Origin: Polaribacter marinus
GTDB lineage: Bacteria > Bacteroidota > Bacteroidia > Flavobacteriales > Flavobacteriaceae
DNA: 64,000 nt
Assembly (NCBI RefSeq): GCF_022662535.1
Contig: NZ_JAKQYM010000001.1
Location: 496,001 to 560,000, forward strand
Direction of reading: 5' to 3'
In this document: piece by piece, positions 44,859-54,218 of the stretch
Numbering within the stretch: the first letter of the stretch is position 1
How the letters are laid out: each line of letters starts with the position of its first letter
Translations under genes and position numbers: made by a program
Notes under the pieces: model-generated
What the model was told of the DNA's origin: nothing
The model's input: the letters and a program-made list of their open reading frames with translations, nothing else
The model's database searches: none

Positions 44859-45122
44859 TTAAAATTTTATTATCGTTTCTACTTCTTTTTGTTTCAAAAC
44901 ATAAGTATAAAACCACATTATCGTAAATGTTGGTATAACGTCAGTAAACGGAATAATTTCTTCTAAGAAGCTTATCAAACCAGCAATTTTACCCTTTGTG
45001 CCCTTATACATTTTGGTCATTAAATATCCTGAAAGAGGTGCCCAAACAAGGTCGATAAAAGGGATGAGGCCAATTGTATCCAATATCAAACTTAATGCTA
45101 ATTTTTTATATTTTTTATTCAT
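44859..45122 (-). CDS. Small membrane protein of unknown function
   Basis: An 87-residue, two-helix protein (LALSLILDTIGLIPFIDLVWAP; IPFTDVIPTFTIMWFYTYVL). I do not recognise a named family; the two halves both have a Pro-Phe-(Ile/Thr)-Asp turn. It stands alone and convergent to the DUF6787-like gene, with no gap between stop codons. Confidence 0.65.
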   Translation of the reverse strand: MNKKYKKLALSLILDTIGLIPFIDLVWAPLSGYLMTKMYKGTKGKIAGLISFLEEIIPFTDVIPTFTIMWFYTYVLKQKEVETIIKF

Positions 45123-45167
45123 GTTTTATTGTTGCTAAGTATAAATCAAAATTCTTGCCAAAAAATA

Positions 45168-45175
45168 TAATTTTG
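45168..45175 (+). promoter_or_regulatory. Candidate -7 box for the Nudix hydrolase gene
   Basis: TAATTTTG fits TAnnTTTG, 40 nt before the ATG at 45216; no -33 at the normal distance. Confidence 0.35.
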
Positions 45176-45215
45176 TATTAGAAATTAATATGTTTGTTAA
45201 AAGTAACAATTCAGA

Positions 45216-45842
45216 ATGAAATTATTAGATTTTAAAAATAAGATTGATGAGTTGAAAAGTTTAAACTTAGGTGGTTTAGATGCACAATTTAAATTGGCTC
45301 CTAAGTTGCGTTTGCAATATAGCCAAGAAAAAATTACGGCACGTATGCCTAAAAAAGCAGCTGTTTTATCTCTTTTTTATCCAAATAGTAAAAACGAAAT
45401 GTGTTTTTTACTAACCCTAAGAGCTAGCTATAAAGGAACTCATTCTGCACAAATTAGTTTTCCTGGAGGTAAGATTGAAAAAAATGACAGAAATTTAGAA
45501 GATACAGCCTTAAGAGAAACATTTGAAGAGGTTGGAATAGAGGCATCTTCGGTAACTATTATCAGAGAATTAACAGATGTTTATATTCCTCCGAGTAATT
45601 TTTTAGCAACGCCTTTTATGGGGTATGTAGAAGAAAAACCAAACTTAATTTTAAACCATGAAGTTGCAGAAGTAATTGAAGTTTCATTAAAAGATTTACT
45701 TAATGATAAAAATATTACTTCAGTCTCTATGACAACATCTTATATGAAAGAGGTGGATGTTCCTTGTTTTAAATTTCATAATTATATCGTTTGGGGTGCT
45801 ACAGCCATGATGTTATCGGAAATTAAAGAACTATTAAAATAG
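45216..45842 (+). CDS. CoA pyrophosphatase, Nudix family (NudL-like)
   Basis: A 208-residue Nudix hydrolase. The Nudix box is GGKIEKNDRNLEDTALRETFEEVGIE, preceded by LTLRASYKGTHSAQISFPGG, the CoA pyrophosphatase signature (HSGQISFPGG-like). Enzymes of this subgroup split CoA or oxidised CoA into phosphopantetheine and 3',5'-ADP. The N-terminal MPKKAAVLSLFYP is also usual. Confidence 0.92.
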   Translation: MKLLDFKNKIDELKSLNLGGLDAQFKLAPKLRLQYSQEKITARMPKKAAVLSLFYPNSKNEMCFLLTLRASYKGTHSAQISFPGGKIEKNDRNLEDTALRETFEEVGIEASSVTIIRELTDVYIPPSNFLATPFMGYVEEKPNLILNHEVAEVIEVSLKDLLNDKNITSVSMTTSYMKEVDVPCFKFHNYIVWGATAMMLSEIKELLK

Positions 45843-45862
45843 TATCTTATTAAATTGTTTTG

Positions 45863-45870
45863 TAAATTTG
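45863..45870 (+). promoter_or_regulatory. Candidate -7 box for the acyltransferase gene
   Basis: TAAATTTG fits TAnnTTTG, 24 nt before the ATG at 45895; no -33 identified. Confidence 0.4.
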
Positions 45871-45894
45871 TTAATCAAGTAAAAACGAATACTA

Positions 45895-46713
45895 ATGCCC
45901 TTATTTAAAAGGAATCCTTTTGGTCATATCCTATTTTTAAAAAAAATGATCATTAGAATTTTTGGACTTATTTCTCACGGAAGATATCGAAAATTTAATA
46001 ATTTACAAATAGAAGGTTCTGACATTTTAAGGTCATTACCCGATAGAAATGTACTGTTTATTTCTAACCATCAAACTTATTTTGCAGATGTAGCTGCAAT
46101 GTTTCATGTTTTTAATGCTGCTTTAAGTGGTAGAGATGACTCTATTAAGAATGTGGGGTATATTTGGAACCCTAAATTAAATATTTATTTTGTGGCTGCG
46201 GGTGAAACTATGAAATCGGGACTTTTACCTAAAATATTTGCATATGCAGGTTCTGTATCTATTGATAGAACATGGAGAAGTGCAGGTAAAAATGTGAACA
46301 GGCAAGTAAAAAATTCTGATATTTCTAATATTGGAAAGGCTATAAAAGATGGTTGGGTAATTACGTTTCCTCAAGGAACAACTACTCCTTTTAAGCCTAT
46401 TAGAAGAGGTACAGCTCATATTATTAAAACTTATAAACCAATTGTAGTTCCTATTGTTATAGACGGATTTAGACGTTCTTTTGATAAAAAAGGTTTGAAT
46501 ATTAAAAAACGTAATGTTTTGCAATCTATGGTGATAAAAGAACCTTTGGACATAGATTATGAAAATGATGAAGTTGCAGATATTGTAACAAAAATTGAGT
46601 ATGCTATTGAACAGCATCCTTCATTTTTAAAGGTATTATCTGTAAAAGAATTAGAGAAATTAACTAAAGAGGAAGAAGAACTAAATAATAAACGTAAGTT
46701 TTGGAATTCTTAA
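45895..46713 (+). CDS. Lysophospholipid acyltransferase family protein (PlsC-like)
   Basis: A 272-residue 1-acylglycerol-3-phosphate acyltransferase-type enzyme. The catalytic HX4D is NHQTYFAD (residues about 59-66), the phosphate-binding motif is FPQGTTTP and a hydrophobic segment with VPIVIDGFRRSF follows. The charged tail (about 245-272) is variable. It could act on glycerolipids, or on ornithine or sulfonolipids that are common in Flavobacteriaceae; this is not resolved. Overlaps the next convergent gene by 4 nt. Confidence 0.9.
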   Translation: MPLFKRNPFGHILFLKKMIIRIFGLISHGRYRKFNNLQIEGSDILRSLPDRNVLFISNHQTYFADVAAMFHVFNAALSGRDDSIKNVGYIWNPKLNIYFVAAGETMKSGLLPKIFAYAGSVSIDRTWRSAGKNVNRQVKNSDISNIGKAIKDGWVITFPQGTTTPFKPIRRGTAHIIKTYKPIVVPIVIDGFRRSFDKKGLNIKKRNVLQSMVIKEPLDIDYENDEVADIVTKIEYAIEQHPSFLKVLSVKELEKLTKEEEELNNKRKFWNS

Positions 46714-47249
46714 TTAAATTTAAATAGGTTAATTTCTACACCTACAAAAAAACTATATCTAATTTCTCTTAATCCATGTAATTCATATAAATCGGTTCTT
46801 TCTGTAAATTGAAAGAGACTGCTTATTTTAATGATTTTACTTAATTTATAGGCTGCTTGCAATGAGCTAGACCAACTGGGACAATTAACATTATTTCTTT
46901 TAATGGCTCCATATCCAATAGTTGGAGATAGATATAATTTGGTGTTATTTAGAATTTTATTGAAAGAGTAACCTACTAAACCTCCATATCTATAAAAATG
47001 GTTATTAATATTTGCTTTTTCAAATTCTACACCATAAACAAAATAGCCTATTTTTTGCTGTTTACTTTCATATTTAACTCTAGAAATTAGATCTAATGTT
47101 CCGGCATTATTACCTAATTTATCGCCAAAAGCAAATAATTTAAAGTCTTGATGTAAAGAGATGTTTAATGATTTTTGTGAATACATAGTACTACTACAAA
47201 GAAGTAGTAGTAAGAAAAAGAGGGGGGAGTTTTTCTTAATTGTTTTCAA
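46710..47249 (-). CDS. Putative outer-membrane beta-barrel protein
   Basis: A 179-residue protein with signal peptide (1-24, ending MYSQ) and an alternating pattern of aromatic and hydrophobic residues in strands (LNISLHQDFKLF; YFVYGVEFEKA; RYGGLVGYSF; KLYLSPTIGYGA; YSFFVGVEINLFKFN), ending in a hydrophobic residue pattern of outer-membrane proteins. No named family. Eight strands are plausible. Function unknown. Confidence 0.65.
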   Translation of the reverse strand: MKTIKKNSPLFFLLLLLCSSTMYSQKSLNISLHQDFKLFAFGDKLGNNAGTLDLISRVKYESKQQKIGYFVYGVEFEKANINNHFYRYGGLVGYSFNKILNNTKLYLSPTIGYGAIKRNNVNCPSWSSSLQAAYKLSKIIKISSLFQFTERTDLYELHGLREIRYSFFVGVEINLFKFN

Positions 47250-47321
47250 AACTTAGTTGAATTTATGTCACCTAAAGATAATAAATAATATTTAGTTACA
47301 GGTATTTTATTTATTATATAT

Positions 47322-47359
47322 AATATTTAAAGCCTCGAAAAATCGAGGCTTTAAATATT
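47322..47359 (-). terminator. Hairpin terminator after the first M1 peptidase gene
   Basis: A 17-bp perfect inverted repeat (47322-47338 with 47343-47359) with a loop of four A. On the minus strand the stem begins 18 nt after the stop of the M1 gene at 47377. The downstream T run is interrupted, so efficiency is uncertain. Confidence 0.7.
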
Positions 47360-47376
47360 ATTAAGTAAAAGAATTT

Positions 47377-49587
47377 TTATTCTTTTACTTTGTTTTTAAA
47401 TTTATCAAATTTATCAGCCTCTTTCTTTGGCCAACTGTTATTAGAAGTATCTACATCTGCAGTTTCTAAATCTGGATCTACTTTAATACTCTTAATTTCT
47501 TGTGTAGAAGCAAAAACTTTTTTCACAGAGTTATCATTTTTCATCCAAACTTGTGCTGGATAGGTGATTTTTTCTTTAGAACCATCTGCATACGTTAATT
47601 CAACAATAATTGGCATAACCAATCCTCCAGGTTTGTTAAATTCAACAGAATAAATATATGAAGGCACTTCTTTACCATTAGTATATTTATCCATTGCTTT
47701 TGCATTGGCATCTTCTTTTTTATCAGTGATGTAAACTAAGTCTCCTAAACCTTCAAAATAAGCTTTAGCTCTTGGGTTACTTTTAATGATGTCTGCAATT
47801 CTTTGACTTGGTTTGTCTGTTAAATATAATGGTTTCACATCTTTAATTCCAATATCAGTTACATCTGTGGTGTAAAACCATCCTCTCCAAAACCAATCTA
47901 AATCCATACCAGAAGCATCTTCCATAGATCTAAAGAAATCTTCTGGAGTTGGGTGTTTAAACATCCATCTTTTAGAGTAAGTTCTAAATGCATGATCAAA
48001 TAAATCTGGCCCCATAATGGTTTGACGTAACATATACAATCCTGCTGCAGGTTTCGTATAAGCATTTGGTCCAAATTGTTTTACATAATCTCCTTGAGAC
48101 ATAATAGGAGAGATGTTAGATTGATCTCCACCCATATAACGTACAATATCTTTTGGTAAATTACCTGTGTTAAAATTAGGGTCGTAATCTAATTCTGCTA
48201 AAATTTCAACAAAAGAGTTTAAACCTTCATCCATCCAAGTCCATTGTCTTTCATCAGAATTAACAATCATTGGAAAAAAGTTATGCCCAACTTCATGTGT
48301 AATTACACCAATCATGCCGTTTTTAACTCTGTCAGAATAAGTTCCATCAGGATTTGGTCTACCGTAGTTAAAACAAATCATAGGATATTCCATTCCTTGG
48401 TTTTTAGCATGAACTGAAATTGCTTTAGGATAAGGATAATCGAATGTTAATTTAGAATATTCTTCTAATGTATTTGCTACAACTCTTGTAGAGTGCTCTT
48501 CCCATAAAGGATTTCCTTCTTTAGGATATAAAGAAACTGCCATTACAGATTTACCGTTGATATTAACAGCCATGGCATCCCAAATATATTTTCTTGATGT
48601 TGCAAAAGCAAAATCTCTTACATTATTAGCTTTAAAGGTCCAAGTTTTTGTTTTAGTAGAACGTCCTTTTTCATTTTTTTCTGCTTCTGCTTGTGTTACA
48701 ATCATTACAGGTTTGTCAAAAGTTTTTCTAGCTTTTTCAAAACGTTTACGTTGTGTTTTTGTTAAAACATCTTTTTCGTTTTGTAATTCTCCAGTTGCAT
48801 CTACAATATGATCTGCTGGTACAGTTAAGTTTACTTCATAATCTCCAAATTCTAAAGCAAATTCACTTCTTCCCCAGAATTGCATATTTTGCCATCCTTC
48901 TACATTATTATAAACGGCTAATCTTGGAAAGAATTGAGCAATTGTATAGTTGTTGTTTCCATCAGGAAAATCTTCAAAACCAGAACGTCCTCCATCTTTT
49001 ACAGAATTGTTAATTTTGTAATTCCATTTAATTCTGAATTTAAAAGTTTCTCCTGGTTTTAAAGCCTTAGGTAAGTTTACTCTCATCATTGTTCTATTGA
49101 TAAAATGAGATAAAGGTGTACCGTTACTTTCTACCTTTTCTATATGAAAACCAAAGCCTTTACCTTCTTTCATATAATTACTTTTAAAGTTGTCTGGAGT
49201 TAAAAATGCTGAAGCCCCTTCTGATTTTGCTAAAGGAGTTTTTGAATCATCTGCTCTCATGTTTTGGTCTAATTGCACCCATAAATATTCTAAATTATCT
49301 TTAGAATTATTATGATATGTAATTGTCTCATCACCATAAATTTTATTTGTATTTTCTTCTAAACGAATGTCCATTATATAATCAACTTTTTGTTGAGTAT
49401 ATTGATGCCCTGGTGCACCTGAAGCTGCATGTTGATCATTCGGAGTTGCCAAAACATCTTTCATTTGTCTGAATTTGTTTTGATCTGTGTGTCCTTGTTG
49501 TGTTTTCTTTTCATCCTTTTTTTCTTGTGCAAAAGAAGCTGTTGCTACAAAGAATAGAGAAAATACGAATAAAGTGATTTTTTTCAT
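47377..49587 (-). CDS. M1 family metallopeptidase (tandem copy A)
   Basis: A 736-residue secreted or periplasmic aminopeptidase-type enzyme. Signal peptide 1-20; zinc motif HEVGHNFFP with His431, Glu432, His435 and third ligand Glu454 in WMDEGLNSF (HExxH-18-E). The substrate loop is GMEYP in place of the usual GAMEN. It ends at DKFKNKVKE after a beta domain. Its neighbour (copy B) is a clear paralog with the same start SFAQ...KKDE/KSK and same ending VDTSNN.WPK. Copy A is longer by an insert near residues 560-640. Confidence 0.93.
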   Translation of the reverse strand: MKKITLFVFSLFFVATASFAQEKKDEKKTQQGHTDQNKFRQMKDVLATPNDQHAASGAPGHQYTQQKVDYIMDIRLEENTNKIYGDETITYHNNSKDNLEYLWVQLDQNMRADDSKTPLAKSEGASAFLTPDNFKSNYMKEGKGFGFHIEKVESNGTPLSHFINRTMMRVNLPKALKPGETFKFRIKWNYKINNSVKDGGRSGFEDFPDGNNNYTIAQFFPRLAVYNNVEGWQNMQFWGRSEFALEFGDYEVNLTVPADHIVDATGELQNEKDVLTKTQRKRFEKARKTFDKPVMIVTQAEAEKNEKGRSTKTKTWTFKANNVRDFAFATSRKYIWDAMAVNINGKSVMAVSLYPKEGNPLWEEHSTRVVANTLEEYSKLTFDYPYPKAISVHAKNQGMEYPMICFNYGRPNPDGTYSDRVKNGMIGVITHEVGHNFFPMIVNSDERQWTWMDEGLNSFVEILAELDYDPNFNTGNLPKDIVRYMGGDQSNISPIMSQGDYVKQFGPNAYTKPAAGLYMLRQTIMGPDLFDHAFRTYSKRWMFKHPTPEDFFRSMEDASGMDLDWFWRGWFYTTDVTDIGIKDVKPLYLTDKPSQRIADIIKSNPRAKAYFEGLGDLVYITDKKEDANAKAMDKYTNGKEVPSYIYSVEFNKPGGLVMPIIVELTYADGSKEKITYPAQVWMKNDNSVKKVFASTQEIKSIKVDPDLETADVDTSNNSWPKKEADKFDKFKNKVKE

Positions 49588-49676
49588 TTGTATTGATTTG
49601 GTTTAAAATGTGGTGTAAATTACTAATTAGTGAGCTAATTAGTTAAAGAATGTTAATATTTTAACAAATCTTTATC

Positions 49677-49709
49677 AAAAAAAGGTAATATGCACGCATA
49701 TTACCTTTT
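49677..49709 (-). terminator. Terminator after the second M1 peptidase gene
   Basis: A 10-bp stem (GGTAATATGC / GCATATTACC) with a 2-nt loop, flanked on the plus strand by seven A and four T; on the minus strand it gives a stem followed by T7, 21 nt after the stop of copy B. So the two copies are transcribed separately. Confidence 0.85.
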
Positions 49710-49729
49710 CTATATACTTATAAATAAGC

Positions 49730-51859
49730 TTATCCCTTTATTTTCTTTTTAAATTTATCAAATTTGTTGGCTTGTTGTTTTGGCCAATTGTTATTTGATG
49801 TATCTACATCTGCCGTTTCTAGGTCTGGATCTATAACAATGTTTTGTATTTCTTTTGAAGAAGAAAATACTTTTGTTACTTCAGCATCATTGTATCTCCA
49901 AATTTGAGCTGGATATGTTTTTCTTTCTTTGGTACCATCTTTATATGTAAACTCAACAATTATAGGCATTACCAATCCTCCTGGTTTATTATAAGTAATT
50001 TCATAATGAAATTTAGAGTCTTTATTCTTTTTATCGCCAAAAGCTAAACCTTTTGTTTTGTCTTCTATAAAACTTACAGACTCATCTATGTTTTTTTGTG
50101 TATAAAACTTTTTAACACCTTTAATACCAATATCTGTTACGTCTGTTGTATAAAACCAACCTCTCCAAAACCAATCTAAATCAACCCCAGAAGCATCTTC
50201 CATAGTTCTAAAGAAATCTGCAGGAGACGGGTGTTTGAATTTCCATCTTTGAGCGTAGGTTTTAAAAGCATGGTCAAATAGTTCTTTTCCCATAATCGTT
50301 TCTCTTAAGATCCATAAAGCTGTAGCTGGTTTCCCATAAGCATTGTTTCCAAAACTGTAAACATTATCACCTTTAGACATTATAGGGGCAATTTTAGATT
50401 GATCTCCTCCCATATATCTAACAATATTTTTTGGATAACCTCTTGTTATAGGGAAATCTTTATCATAATCTAATTCTGCTAACATTTCCATATAAGAATT
50501 TAATCCTTCATCCATCCAAGTCCACTGTCTTTCATCAGAATTAACAATCATTGGGAAGAAGTTATGACCTACTTCATGAATGGTAACTTTGATCATTCTA
50601 TATTTTGTTCTATCAGAATAAGTTCCGTCTGGATTTGGTCTTCCTGGGTTGAAACAAATTTGTGGATATTCCATTCCCATTTGTCCATCAACAGATATTG
50701 CTTTGTGATAAGGGTAATCAAATGTATATTTAGAATAAGTTTTTAAGGTTTGTGCAACTGCTCTTGTAGAGTGGTCTCCGTATAATGGATTTGCTTCTTT
50801 AGAATATAAAGAATATGCCATTACAGTTTTTCCGTTAATATCTACTGCCATTGCATCCCAAATAAATTTTCTTGAAGTTGCAAATGCATAATCTCTTACG
50901 TTTTCTGCATAGAATTTCCAAGTTTTAGTTTTTTTAGAACGTCCTTTTTCATTTTTAATAGCTTCTTTTTGAGTTCTAATAACTATAGGATTGTCAAAGC
51001 TTTTTCTTGCATTTGCTAATCTTTGTTGTTCTTTTTTAGATAAAACGTCATTCTCATTTTGTAAAACTCCGGTTGCACCTAGCATATGATCTGCAGGCAC
51101 TGTAATGTTTACCGTAAAATCTCCAAACTCTAAAGCAAATTCGCTTCTTCCCCAAAATTGACCATTTTGCCAACCTTCTACATTATCATAAACACACATT
51201 CTAGGGTAAAACTGGGCAATTACGTAGTTATTGTTACCATCTTCTTTAAAATGTTCAAAACCAGATCTACCACCTTGTGTTCTATGGTTGTTAATATTAT
51301 ACCACCAAGCAATATTAAATTTAAAAGTTTCTCCAGAAGCTAAAGGTTTTGCTAAATTAATACGCATCATGGTTTGATTGATCGTATGTGATAATTTACT
51401 TCCATCAGTATTTGTTACGCTTGTAATTTTAAAACCACCATCAAAAGGTTCTTCAGAAAAGCTATTATTAAACCTTCCTTTGCTCATTTTTTTAGGCATT
51501 TTACCAGATTGAATATCTGGAGTTTTAGAATCTGAAGCTCTCATGTTTTGATCTAATTGCACCCATAAATAGGTCAATTCATCTACAGAGTTGTTGTGAT
51601 ATGTAATTGTTTCAGTTCCAGAAATTCTTTGTTTGTTATCATCTAAATTGATATCCATTACATAATCAACTTTCTGTTGGGTATATTCTTTACCCGGTGC
51701 TCCAGAAGCGGTTCTTTGTAAGTTAGGAGTTGGTAATTCTTGCTTTAGTTGCCTAAATTTATTTTGATTTACATGTCCTTCTTTTGTTTTACTTTTTTGA
51801 GCAAAAGTTGAAGCTGCTATAAAGAATAGCGATAAGACTAGGAATCCTACTTTTTTCAT
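49730..51859 (-). CDS. M1 family metallopeptidase (tandem copy B)
   Basis: A 709-residue paralog of copy A with signal peptide 1-20, zinc motif HEVGHNFFP (His428, Glu429, His432), third ligand Glu451 and the same GMEYP substrate loop. Most of the chain aligns by eye with copy A without gaps; clear differences lie after residue 585 and in the N-terminal segment (KMPKKMSKGRFNN insert). It is preceded by the DUF6702-like gene with a 28-nt gap, copy A is not. Confidence 0.93.
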   Translation of the reverse strand: MKKVGFLVLSLFFIAASTFAQKSKTKEGHVNQNKFRQLKQELPTPNLQRTASGAPGKEYTQQKVDYVMDINLDDNKQRISGTETITYHNNSVDELTYLWVQLDQNMRASDSKTPDIQSGKMPKKMSKGRFNNSFSEEPFDGGFKITSVTNTDGSKLSHTINQTMMRINLAKPLASGETFKFNIAWWYNINNHRTQGGRSGFEHFKEDGNNNYVIAQFYPRMCVYDNVEGWQNGQFWGRSEFALEFGDFTVNITVPADHMLGATGVLQNENDVLSKKEQQRLANARKSFDNPIVIRTQKEAIKNEKGRSKKTKTWKFYAENVRDYAFATSRKFIWDAMAVDINGKTVMAYSLYSKEANPLYGDHSTRAVAQTLKTYSKYTFDYPYHKAISVDGQMGMEYPQICFNPGRPNPDGTYSDRTKYRMIKVTIHEVGHNFFPMIVNSDERQWTWMDEGLNSYMEMLAELDYDKDFPITRGYPKNIVRYMGGDQSKIAPIMSKGDNVYSFGNNAYGKPATALWILRETIMGKELFDHAFKTYAQRWKFKHPSPADFFRTMEDASGVDLDWFWRGWFYTTDVTDIGIKGVKKFYTQKNIDESVSFIEDKTKGLAFGDKKNKDSKFHYEITYNKPGGLVMPIIVEFTYKDGTKERKTYPAQIWRYNDAEVTKVFSSSKEIQNIVIDPDLETADVDTSNNNWPKQQANKFDKFKKKIKG

Positions 51860-51887
51860 AATTACGTTTTAGTAGTTAATTGTTGAT

Positions 51888-52385
51888 TTAATATGTTAAT
51901 GTACTTGAAAACTCTTTTTTTGTAAGTAAAACACTTTTATGCTTTTTCCCCACTTTAGATTTTACTAAATTCTCTTGTTGTGGAAATTGATCCATTAAAA
52001 TTTGATTACTTATTTCTATATTTTTTACTTCTTTGATGTCTTCAATTTCTAAGTAAAAAAAGACTAAGTCTCCATCGTATTCTTTACCAATATAAGTATA
52101 TTTTTTAGAAATGTTATTTACCTTAAAATGTAATTTTGAATTTAAATATTTTTCAAAATATACGTCATTATTTTTTAGTTCATTATCACTTGTTAGTTGT
52201 AAATCAATATTATATTTTTTGTTTAAAGCCGTTTCTATATCATCCATAAAAACATTTATAATGATTTGAATTGACTTGGTTTCACTCTTGTAATTAATTT
52301 GAGTTAAACTTAAATAATACTTATGTGTAGTAAAAGATAATATTGGAATAATAAATAAAAGTAGAAATATTTTTTTGTTTTTCAT
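51888..52385 (-). CDS. Exported DUF6702-like protein
   Basis: A 165-residue protein with signal peptide (1-21) and a beta-rich body. The motif THKYYLSLTQINYKSETKSIQIIINVFMDD, followed by ETALNKKYN, fits what I know as DUF6702, a small Bacteroidota family usually coded next to an M1 peptidase. Function unknown, perhaps a partner of the protease. It is 28 nt before the copy B gene. Confidence 0.8.
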   Translation of the reverse strand: MKNKKIFLLLFIIPILSFTTHKYYLSLTQINYKSETKSIQIIINVFMDDIETALNKKYNIDLQLTSDNELKNNDVYFEKYLNSKLHFKVNNISKKYTYIGKEYDGDLVFFYLEIEDIKEVKNIEISNQILMDQFPQQENLVKSKVGKKHKSVLLTKKEFSSTLTY

Positions 52386-52415
52386 GTGATTGTTAAAATC
52401 AATTATTGCGCCAAA

Positions 52416-53222
52416 TTAGTTATTTTTTATGATTTTATGATAAGAAATACTTTCTCTTCTTAAAATTTCTATGAGTTCTAATAATTTTCCTTTTTTGTGT
52501 AGATCTTCAATTCCTAAAGGATTACAGTATTCTAAGAAATGAAAATATTTTTCTATTGGAATTTTTAATTCATCAAAGAAAAATTTATCTCCAAGTTCTG
52601 AAAGTATTTTATAAGGGAATGATTTTCTATGTGCTAATTCTTTACGTAAAGCCCATAAACGTTCTGAGTATTTAAATGGTATAGAAACTGAAGCTCCAGC
52701 CCCTGAAAAGGAAGCATTAGGATCTGTTTGGTTTATTGGAGGTCTTACATGTTTGTCAATATAATCATCGGCTACAGCAGCTTTCATGTCTATTTTAGAA
52801 AAATCCATTAATCTGTTTAATAATGAATCTTTTCGATCTGTAGGGACAGATTTTGCATCAATCCCTAATCTTCCCGATAAATTATGTATTTTGAGTTCAA
52901 ATTCATCTAATTGATAAATATTAGAAACAAGCTTAATATTAAACTCATGATTTTTTAAATCAGATTTTTTAATTACAATGGTTTTAGTGATGTGCTGTAT
53001 AGAAGAAACTCTTAAAGAATCTCCTAAAGAAACAAATATTCTAAATAAACCATTTTCATTAGAAAAAGTTCCTTGATTTGTTTTTAAATTTACAACATTG
53101 GCATTTTTTACAGCGCCAATAGAATCTAATACTTTTCCACTAATTATTTTACTCTTTTCTTGTGAGAGCATATTTAAAATAAAAAGAAAGTAAATAAAAA
53201 AAGAAAGTAGTTTTTTTACCAT
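52416..53222 (-). CDS. Exported protein with carboxypeptidase-regulatory-like domain (copy 1)
   Basis: A 268-residue protein with signal peptide (1-20), a carboxypeptidase-regulatory-like beta domain (about 25-110, SGKVLDSIGAVKNANVVNLKTNQGT then FSNENGLFRIFVSLGDSLRVSS) and a helical C-terminal region (about 120-268) with motif FHFLEYCNPLG. No enzyme motif. The beta domain is usually the N-terminal part of TonB-dependent receptors; here there is no barrel. Paralog of the next protein. Confidence 0.82.
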   Translation of the reverse strand: MVKKLLSFFIYFLFILNMLSQEKSKIISGKVLDSIGAVKNANVVNLKTNQGTFSNENGLFRIFVSLGDSLRVSSIQHITKTIVIKKSDLKNHEFNIKLVSNIYQLDEFELKIHNLSGRLGIDAKSVPTDRKDSLLNRLMDFSKIDMKAAVADDYIDKHVRPPINQTDPNASFSGAGASVSIPFKYSERLWALRKELAHRKSFPYKILSELGDKFFFDELKIPIEKYFHFLEYCNPLGIEDLHKKGKLLELIEILRRESISYHKIIKNN

Positions 53223-53302
53223 AAAAATATTTGAGTCATTACAAATTTCGTTTTTTTTTGTTATATGTTAAGTCTGTAGGGCTCTAAACTTATGTTAAAT
53301 AA

Positions 53303-54082
53303 TTAATTGTTTATAATTACAAGACTATCTATTGCAGCTTTTTGAGGGAATATTTTACTTTCTTTTAATAAAATTCGGGTAAGTTTAATAAACTCTTTTT
53401 TTTGAAAAATAGGAATGATATTTTTTTTAAAACAATAGTTTAAAAATGGATTGATATTTTCTTTTCTAATCATTAGATCTACAATAAAGAAGTTATCTGT
53501 AAAATGTTTTCTAATTTTTTTTAACTGACTGTCTTCTAATGAAAGTTTTTCAATAATTTTTTCTTGTCTTTTCTTACCATTTATAGAATTAATTAAATTG
53601 TCTAAACTTAGAATTCCACCAGACTGAAAACTTACGATAGCTTTATTTTTTTTGGCTTTTGTTTTCGCATAAGGTAAACCTAATGATATGGCATTTACTT
53701 TAGGCCCTTCATATCTTTTTATATCGTTATAAAGTTCAAAAATGTTTTTCTGTTTTCCTAAAGTGAATTCTTCCAACGTATTTGTTTTTTCACTGAGCTC
53801 TATATTTACTGTCTTTTGATAATTTATATCTTTTGAAATGAAAACCGTATCAATCTTAAAATTAAGATGAGAAATAAATAGACTATCACCTACTATTATA
53901 GGAATTTCAAAAAAGCCTTTATCATTAGTGGTAGTACCAATATTTGTATTCATATTGATAACATGAACATCAGAAATTGGGGATTTTTTATAAGTTACTT
54001 TTCCGTTAATAATTTTTCTAAGCTCTTGACCTTTTACAGAAAATAAAACGAATAAAAAAAATAGGGTTAGTAGGTTTTTCAT
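53303..54082 (-). CDS. Exported protein with carboxypeptidase-regulatory-like domain (copy 2)
   Basis: A 259-residue paralog: signal peptide (1-18), beta domain (about 22-105, NGKVTYKKSPISDVHVINMNTNIGT) and a helical C-terminal region with INPFLNYCFKKN in the place of FHFLEYCNP. The shared Cys and neighbouring aromatic residue suggest a common function for the C-terminal region, which I cannot name. The gap of 80 nt to the first copy shows no promoter consensus. Confidence 0.82.
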   Translation of the reverse strand: MKNLLTLFFLFVLFSVKGQELRKIINGKVTYKKSPISDVHVINMNTNIGTTTNDKGFFEIPIIVGDSLFISHLNFKIDTVFISKDINYQKTVNIELSEKTNTLEEFTLGKQKNIFELYNDIKRYEGPKVNAISLGLPYAKTKAKKNKAIVSFQSGGILSLDNLINSINGKKRQEKIIEKLSLEDSQLKKIRKHFTDNFFIVDLMIRKENINPFLNYCFKKNIIPIFQKKEFIKLTRILLKESKIFPQKAAIDSLVIINN

Positions 54083-54206
54083 ATCAACAAAGAAAAGAGC
54101 AGCTTCTCTTAAAACTCTATTAACACAATTGTAAATTTTTGTTAAACAGAATTTTTACCATCAATTTTATGATGATTTTAAGAAACAATAGACGCTTAAA
54201 AATGTT

Positions 54207-54214
54207 TATTTTTG
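54207..54214 (+). promoter_or_regulatory. Candidate -7 box directly before pepE
   Basis: TATTTTTG fits TAnnTTTG; only AAAT separates it from the ATG at 54219, so a leaderless mRNA is predicted. No -33 box seen. Confidence 0.4.
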
Positions 54215-54218
54215 AAAT

